From contig JAEKMB010000102.1 of assembly GCA_019508105.1 (NCBI GenBank), positions 1-9,023 of the forward strand: a DNA stretch of 9,023 nt, given 5' to 3'. The translations under genes and the position numbers were made by a program. This document shows positions 5,908 to 9,023 of this stretch, piece by piece. The notes below the pieces were generated by a model. It was not told the origin of the DNA. It searched no databases and saw nothing but the letters and a program-made list of their open reading frames with translations. Source of the DNA: Alphaproteobacteria bacterium (GTDB lineage Bacteria > Pseudomonadota > Alphaproteobacteria > Micropepsales > Micropepsaceae). Each line of letters opens with the position of its first letter. Within the stretch, counting starts at the first letter, position 1.

Positions 5908-7181
5908 AGAACGATTCCCGGCCCGCGCGTTTTCTGTGGCTGCTGCGTCCACCGGTCACCATCGACCGGCGCACCGAGCGCGTCTTCCTGCTCATCGGGT
6001 CGGCGGTGTTTTTCGCCGGCTACGACATGAACATCTTCTTCCTGGCCGCGCCGCAGATCCAGGCCAGCTTCCACATTCCGGAAAACCAGATCGCGCTGAC
6101 CACTGCCTATTTCCGGCTGGCGGCCGTCTTCGCCATGCTGATCGCGGCCAGCGCCGATCTTGTCGGGCGCCGGCGCCTACTCCTGATCACCATCTTCGGC
6201 CAGGCGGTGTTCACCCTCGCGACCGCGTTCACCGGCAGCTACGAAACCTTTGTAGGCGCGCAGTTTCTCACCCGCGTCTTCGGCTATGCCGAGGAAATGC
6301 TGTGCTTTGTGGTGATCGTCGAGGAAGTCACGGCGCGGGCGCGCGGCTGGGCCAACGGCACCCTGACCTCAATGGACTTCACCGGCGCGGGCGTGGCCAG
6401 CCTGGTCTTCGCCGCTGTCACGGTCCTGCCCGGTGGTTGGCGTGCGCTGTATGTGATCGGCGCTGTGCCGCTGTTCCTGGTTGCCTTCCTGCGCCGCCGC
6501 TTGCCGGAAACCGCCCGCTTCGCCGCCCAGAAGCATGGCATCAAAGGCAAATCCAAATTCGCAGAGACGATGGCCATGCTGCGGGACATGATGCGCCAGT
6601 ATCCCGGTCGGCTTGCGGCCATCTTCGTCGCCGTGTCGGCCTGGGGCTTCGCCATCTCGGCGGCGACCTTGCTGGCATCCAAGGTGCTGCAGAGCGACTA
6701 TCATTACCAGCCATGGCAGACCACGGCGCTGTTCGTGCCCGGCGGCCTGCTGGGGTTGGCACTGGCGATCGCCGCAGGGCGCCTGTCCGACAAGGTGGGC
6801 AGGAAGCCCATGGCCTTGGCCATCGTCACCCTGTGCGGTGTCTGTTTTTATCTTTTCTATGGCGGCGCGCCGGCCTGGGCAATGCCGGTGCTATGGACCC
6901 TGGCCTTTTTCGGCTTCTTCTCAGGTGACGTGCTGGTGGCGGGCTTTGCGCTCGAGATCGTGCCCACCCGGTACCGCGCCACCGTTTCGGGACTGCGCTA
7001 TCTGGTGGAAATCAGCATGGGCGCCCTGGCGCTGATGCTGGAAGGCCATCTCTATGATCGCTTTCATGCCCATGGCCCCGCCATTCAGTGGCTGCTGGCG
7101 ACTATCCCGATTACCCTGGTCGCCATATTGTTCCTGCCCGAGCCGGCGGGAAAGACCTTGGAGGAAATGAGCGGTGGTTAA
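5904..7181 (+). CDS. MFS transporter, 12 membrane segments
   Basis: A 425-residue inner-membrane permease of the major facilitator superfamily. Twelve hydrophobic segments can be followed, six on each side of a basic central loop (~residues 200-235, with [13 protein letters not shown]). Typical loop motifs are ADLVGRRR after segment 2 and [11 protein letters not shown] after segment 8 (motif A). [14 protein letters not shown] near segment 11 and [12 protein letters not shown] at the end recall sugar/organic-acid symporters. The substrate cannot be read from sequence. The start ATG overlaps the ruvX stop (ATGA), and the end overlaps the next gene by 8 bases, so all three are probably co-transcribed. 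No lesion is seen. Confidence 0.9.
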   Translation: MKNDSRPARFLWLLRPPVTIDRRTERVFLLIGSAVFFAGYDMNIFFLAAPQIQASFHIPENQIALTTAYFRLAAVFAMLIAASADLVGRRRLLLITIFGQAVFTLATAFTGSYETFVGAQFLTRVFGYAEEMLCFVVIVEEVTARARGWANGTLTSMDFTGAGVASLVFAAVTVLPGGWRALYVIGAVPLFLVAFLRRRLPETARFAAQKHGIKGKSKFAETMAMLRDMMRQYPGRLAAIFVAVSAWGFAISAATLLASKVLQSDYHYQPWQTTALFVPGGLLGLALAIAAGRLSDKVGRKPMALAIVTLCGVCFYLFYGGAPAWAMPVLWTLAFFGFFSGDVLVAGFALEIVPTRYRATVSGLRYLVEISMGALALMLEGHLYDRFHAHGPAIQWLLATIPITLVAILFLPEPAGKTLEEMSGG

Positions 7182-7569
7182 GACTCTTGTCCTGGTGATG
7201 TTGCTTTTGCCGTGCGCCGCATTGGCGGCCGAAATCACCTGCAAGAAAAGTCCGGCGCTGACTGGCCAATGCCGGATGGTGAAGGGCAGCTTGGGCCTGA
7301 CGCCGGGACTGGGCGTGACCCTGGTAGCGGAAGACGGCACCAGGGTCATCATCAAGGCGCCGCCCGACAGCAATGCCGACATCGCCCCGCCGGTGATGCA
7401 GAACTGGCTGTTCTGGCAAAGCAAGACCGGCTCCATGCGTACCCGCATCACCGGCAGCTTTGAACTGTGCCCCCTGCCGTCCCAGATCAATAGCACCGGC
7501 ATCAAGGATTATGGCTGCATCAACCGGGGCAGCCGGATCACGCAGGACAAGACCGTTCCGGTTAACTGA
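7174..7569 (+). CDS. Small exported protein of unknown function, four cysteines
   Basis: A 131-residue product from GTG 7174, preceded at good distance by GGAGGAA (7160-7166) inside the end of the MFS gene, which it overlaps by 8 bases. Residues 1-19 form a clear Sec signal peptide ([17 protein letters not shown], cut probably after ALA). The mature part has four cysteines (23, 33, 99, 115), an even number fitting two periplasmic disulfides. LLPC at 11-14 is a poor lipobox, so it is not a likely lipoprotein. The layout C-x-MVKGSL ... GT ... ITGSFELCP ... YGCI resembles, from memory, a group of small alphaproteobacterial secreted proteins with a VHGR ... GDFEVCP ... VC pattern. That relation is a weak inference and gives no function. 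Overlap with the transporter suggests co-expression. Confidence 0.8.
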   Translation: MVKTLVLVMLLLPCAALAAEITCKKSPALTGQCRMVKGSLGLTPGLGVTLVAEDGTRVIIKAPPDSNADIAPPVMQNWLFWQSKTGSMRTRITGSFELCPLPSQINSTGIKDYGCINRGSRITQDKTVPVN

Positions 7570-7571
7570 AA

Positions 7572-7605
7572 CCCGCTTGCGGGCGACAAAAACCCTCTCT
7601 ATAAG
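7572..7605 (+). promoter_or_regulatory. Probable pyrB promoter, close to the start codon
   Basis: TTGCGG (7577-7582) and TATAAG (7600-7605) are exactly 17 bases apart. Transcription would begin near 7611-7612, only a few bases before the ATG at 7616, so the mRNA could be nearly leaderless. This fits the absence of a clear ribosome binding site. A short hairpin, CCCGC-TT-GCGGG (7572-7583), overlaps the -35 box. Confidence 0.45.
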
Positions 7606-7615
7606 CCGGGCTTTA

Positions 7616-8563
7616 ATGACATCTGTGGACTCCACGCCGATCCTGCGTTCCAAGCATTTGCTGGGGATTGACGGGCTTTCGCCCCTCGACATCACCGCCC
7701 TGCTGGATCTGGCCGAGACCTATGTCGTGCAGGGCCGCGCCACCGACAAGAAGATCGCTCTGCTCAAGGGCCGAACCCTGATCAACCTGTTCTTTGAATC
7801 CAGCACCCGCACCCAGTCCAGTTTCGAGCTGGCGGGCAAGCGGCTGGGCGCCGATGTGATGAACATGTCGGTCAAGACCTCGTCCGTCTCCAAGGGCGAG
7901 ACGTTGATCGACACCGCCTCCACCCTTAACGCCATGCGGCCGGATATCCTGGTGGTGCGCCATCAGGATGCCGGCGCCGCCGAGCTGTTGTCGCGCAAGC
8001 TGGACTGCAGCGTGATCAATGCCGGGGACGGCGCCCATGAACATCCCACCCAGGCGCTGCTGGACGCGCTCACCATCCGCCGCCATCGCGGCAGCTTTGA
8101 AGGCCTGGTGGTCGCCATTTGCGGCGACGTGCTGCACTCCAGAGTCGCCCGCTCCAATCTGCGGCTGCTCTCCATGATGGGGGCGCAGGTGCGGCTGGTG
8201 GCACCGCGCACGCTTCTGCCGGCCCAGGCCGACCGCTTCGGGGTGGAAATCCATACCGACATGAAAAGCGGGCTGGCCGGCGCCGACATTGTGATGATGC
8301 TGCGGCTGCAGCTGGAGCGCATGACCGGCGCCTTTGTGCCTTCGGCCCGCGAATATTTCCGCTTCTATGGCCTGGACCGCGAAAAACTCTCTGTGGCCAA
8401 GCCGGGCGCGCTGGTGATGCATCCCGGCCCCATGAACCGCGGCGTGGAGATCGCCTCCGACATCGCCGACGACGTGGCGGTCAGCCTGATCGCCGAACAG
8501 GTGGAGATGGGCGTGGCGCTGCGCATGGCCATCCTCGACGCCCTGGCGCGGGGGATGTCATGA
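7616..8563 (+). CDS. pyrB: Aspartate carbamoyltransferase catalytic subunit
   Basis: A 315-residue ATCase that joins carbamoyl phosphate and aspartate, the committed step of pyrimidine synthesis. The carbamoyl-phosphate domain has [10 protein letters not shown] (62-71), [13 protein letters not shown] with Lys93 of the mobile loop, and HPTQALLD (143-150). The aspartate domain has [11 protein letters not shown] and [12 protein letters not shown]. The open frame reaches back to 7460, but the extra 52 residues lie over the previous gene and have no family likeness. ATG 7616 starts [20 protein letters not shown] as in relatives. No regulatory pyrI is seen. The TGA overlaps the following pseudo-dihydroorotase gene (ATGA). 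In pseudomonads such a PyrB pairs with an inactive PyrC' in a dodecamer, and the same is likely here. Confidence 0.97.
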   Translation: MTSVDSTPILRSKHLLGIDGLSPLDITALLDLAETYVVQGRATDKKIALLKGRTLINLFFESSTRTQSSFELAGKRLGADVMNMSVKTSSVSKGETLIDTASTLNAMRPDILVVRHQDAGAAELLSRKLDCSVINAGDGAHEHPTQALLDALTIRRHRGSFEGLVVAICGDVLHSRVARSNLRLLSMMGAQVRLVAPRTLLPAQADRFGVEIHTDMKSGLAGADIVMMLRLQLERMTGAFVPSAREYFRFYGLDREKLSVAKPGALVMHPGPMNRGVEIASDIADDVAVSLIAEQVEMGVALRMAILDALARGMS

Positions 8564-9023
8564 AGCGTATCGCCTTCCGCAACGCAAGGCTGATCGATCC
8601 GGCCTCCGGCCTGGACGCTAAAGGCGGACTTCTGGTCGAGAATGGCCGCATCGCCGATGTCGGCCCCCGCCTGTTCAACGATGCCGAGCCCAACGATCCC
8701 GAAGTGATTGACTGCCGCGGCCTGGTGCTGGCGCCGGGCCTGATCGATGCGCGTGTCTTCACCGGCGAGCCGGGCGCCGAACATCGCGAAAGCCTGGAAT
8801 CGGCATCCGCTGCTGCCGCCGCGGGCGGGGTCACGTCCATGATCGTGATGCCCAACACCGATCCGGTGATCGACGAGCCCTCGCTGGTGGATTTCATCCT
8901 GCGCCGCGCGCTATCCTATGCCGCGACTTTCGATGCCCTGGTGATTTCCCATGCCGAGGATGCCGAACTGGTGAAAGGCGCCAGCGCCACCGAAGGCGAA
9001 TTCGCCACCCGTCTGGGACTGCC
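8560..9023 (+). CDS. pyrC: PyrC-type pseudo-dihydroorotase, 3' end outside window, apparent internal deletion
   Basis: The first 154 residues of an amidohydrolase-fold protein of the dihydroorotase family, coupled to pyrB by ATGA. The usual metal site D-x-H-x-H is D63-A-R-V-F67 here, with both histidines lost, as in inactive PyrC'/PyrX proteins that serve as structural partners of ATCase. [22 protein letters not shown] and the segment with [17 protein letters not shown] are typical. Residues 113-117 (ILRRA) then run directly into [11 protein letters not shown]. Relatives have about 50 residues between these two blocks (an NV-P-AALTKG ... EMTE-GLL ... GAVAF-DG segment), with a second RRA before the LSYA-like block. 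An in-frame deletion of roughly 159 bp between the two RRA codons explains this. It could be real or an assembly collapse. Family call firm; activity as an enzyme unlikely. Confidence 0.88.
   Translation, partial: MKRIAFRNARLIDPASGLDAKGGLLVENGRIADVGPRLFNDAEPNDPEVIDCRGLVLAPGLIDARVFTGEPGAEHRESLESASAAAAAGGVTSMIVMPNTDPVIDEPSLVDFILRRALSYAATFDALVISHAEDAELVKGASATEGEFATRLGL

Noticed and set aside
5215..5952. Minus-strand open frames opposite ruvX (also 5088-5849)
   Set aside because: ruvX on the plus strand has all family motifs; these frames run over the divergent gap and gatC without any sensible product.
7195..7220. Lipoprotein signal in the small exported protein
   Set aside because: The residues before Cys14 (LLP) do not fit the lipobox; a normal signal peptidase site after ALA is more convincing.
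7460..7615. N-terminal extension of pyrB
   Set aside because: The 52 extra codons overlap the exported-protein gene and the probable promoter and have no ATCase likeness.

Overview
The window reads as a GC-rich alphaproteobacterial chromosome segment. The evidence is the protein types (alphaproteobacterial-style GatB, RuvX, PyrB and a metal-site-less PyrC) and the order gatC <- -> ruvX ... pyrB-pyrC, which is familiar in that class. I cannot place it below class. Nearly all of it is coding, and I see no rRNA, tRNA, CRISPR array, transposase or phage gene.

Left part, minus strand (1-1631): the start of a Sel1-repeat protein with an apparent frameshift; a YfcG/YghU-type glutathione S-transferase with an unusual lysine-rich N-terminal tail; a 276-base gap packed with palindromes; a 25-residue, almost pure Lys/Ala/Thr peptide gene with a strong ribosome binding site; and an AT-rich 236-base gap with two perfect dyads and the intrinsic terminator of the gat operon. 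This 1042-1631 stretch is the least ordinary part of the window.

Centre, minus strand (1632-5371): a tightly coupled operon gatC - GNAT acetyltransferase - gatA - gatB for the glutamyl/aspartyl-tRNA amidotransferase, with ATGA start/stop overlaps. The acetyltransferase has lost one base near 4776, so its last third is read in the wrong frame; the restored frame ends in an ATGA overlap with gatA.

Right part, plus strand (5446-9023): ruvX (TTG start), an MFS transporter and a small exported protein of unknown function form one overlapping transcription unit. Then pyrB follows behind its own likely promoter, coupled by ATGA to a PyrC-type pseudo-dihydroorotase that runs off the window. That PyrC lacks the metal-binding histidines and also appears to have lost about 50 residues in frame at a short repeated motif.

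The Sel1 frameshift, the GNAT frameshift and the pyrC deletion make three apparent lesions in 9 kb. They may be assembly or sequencing errors, or real gene decay; reads would decide. I found no convincing new defence or mobile system. The best candidates for something undescribed are the lysine-rich micro-gene with its palindromic surroundings and the tailed GST beside it.
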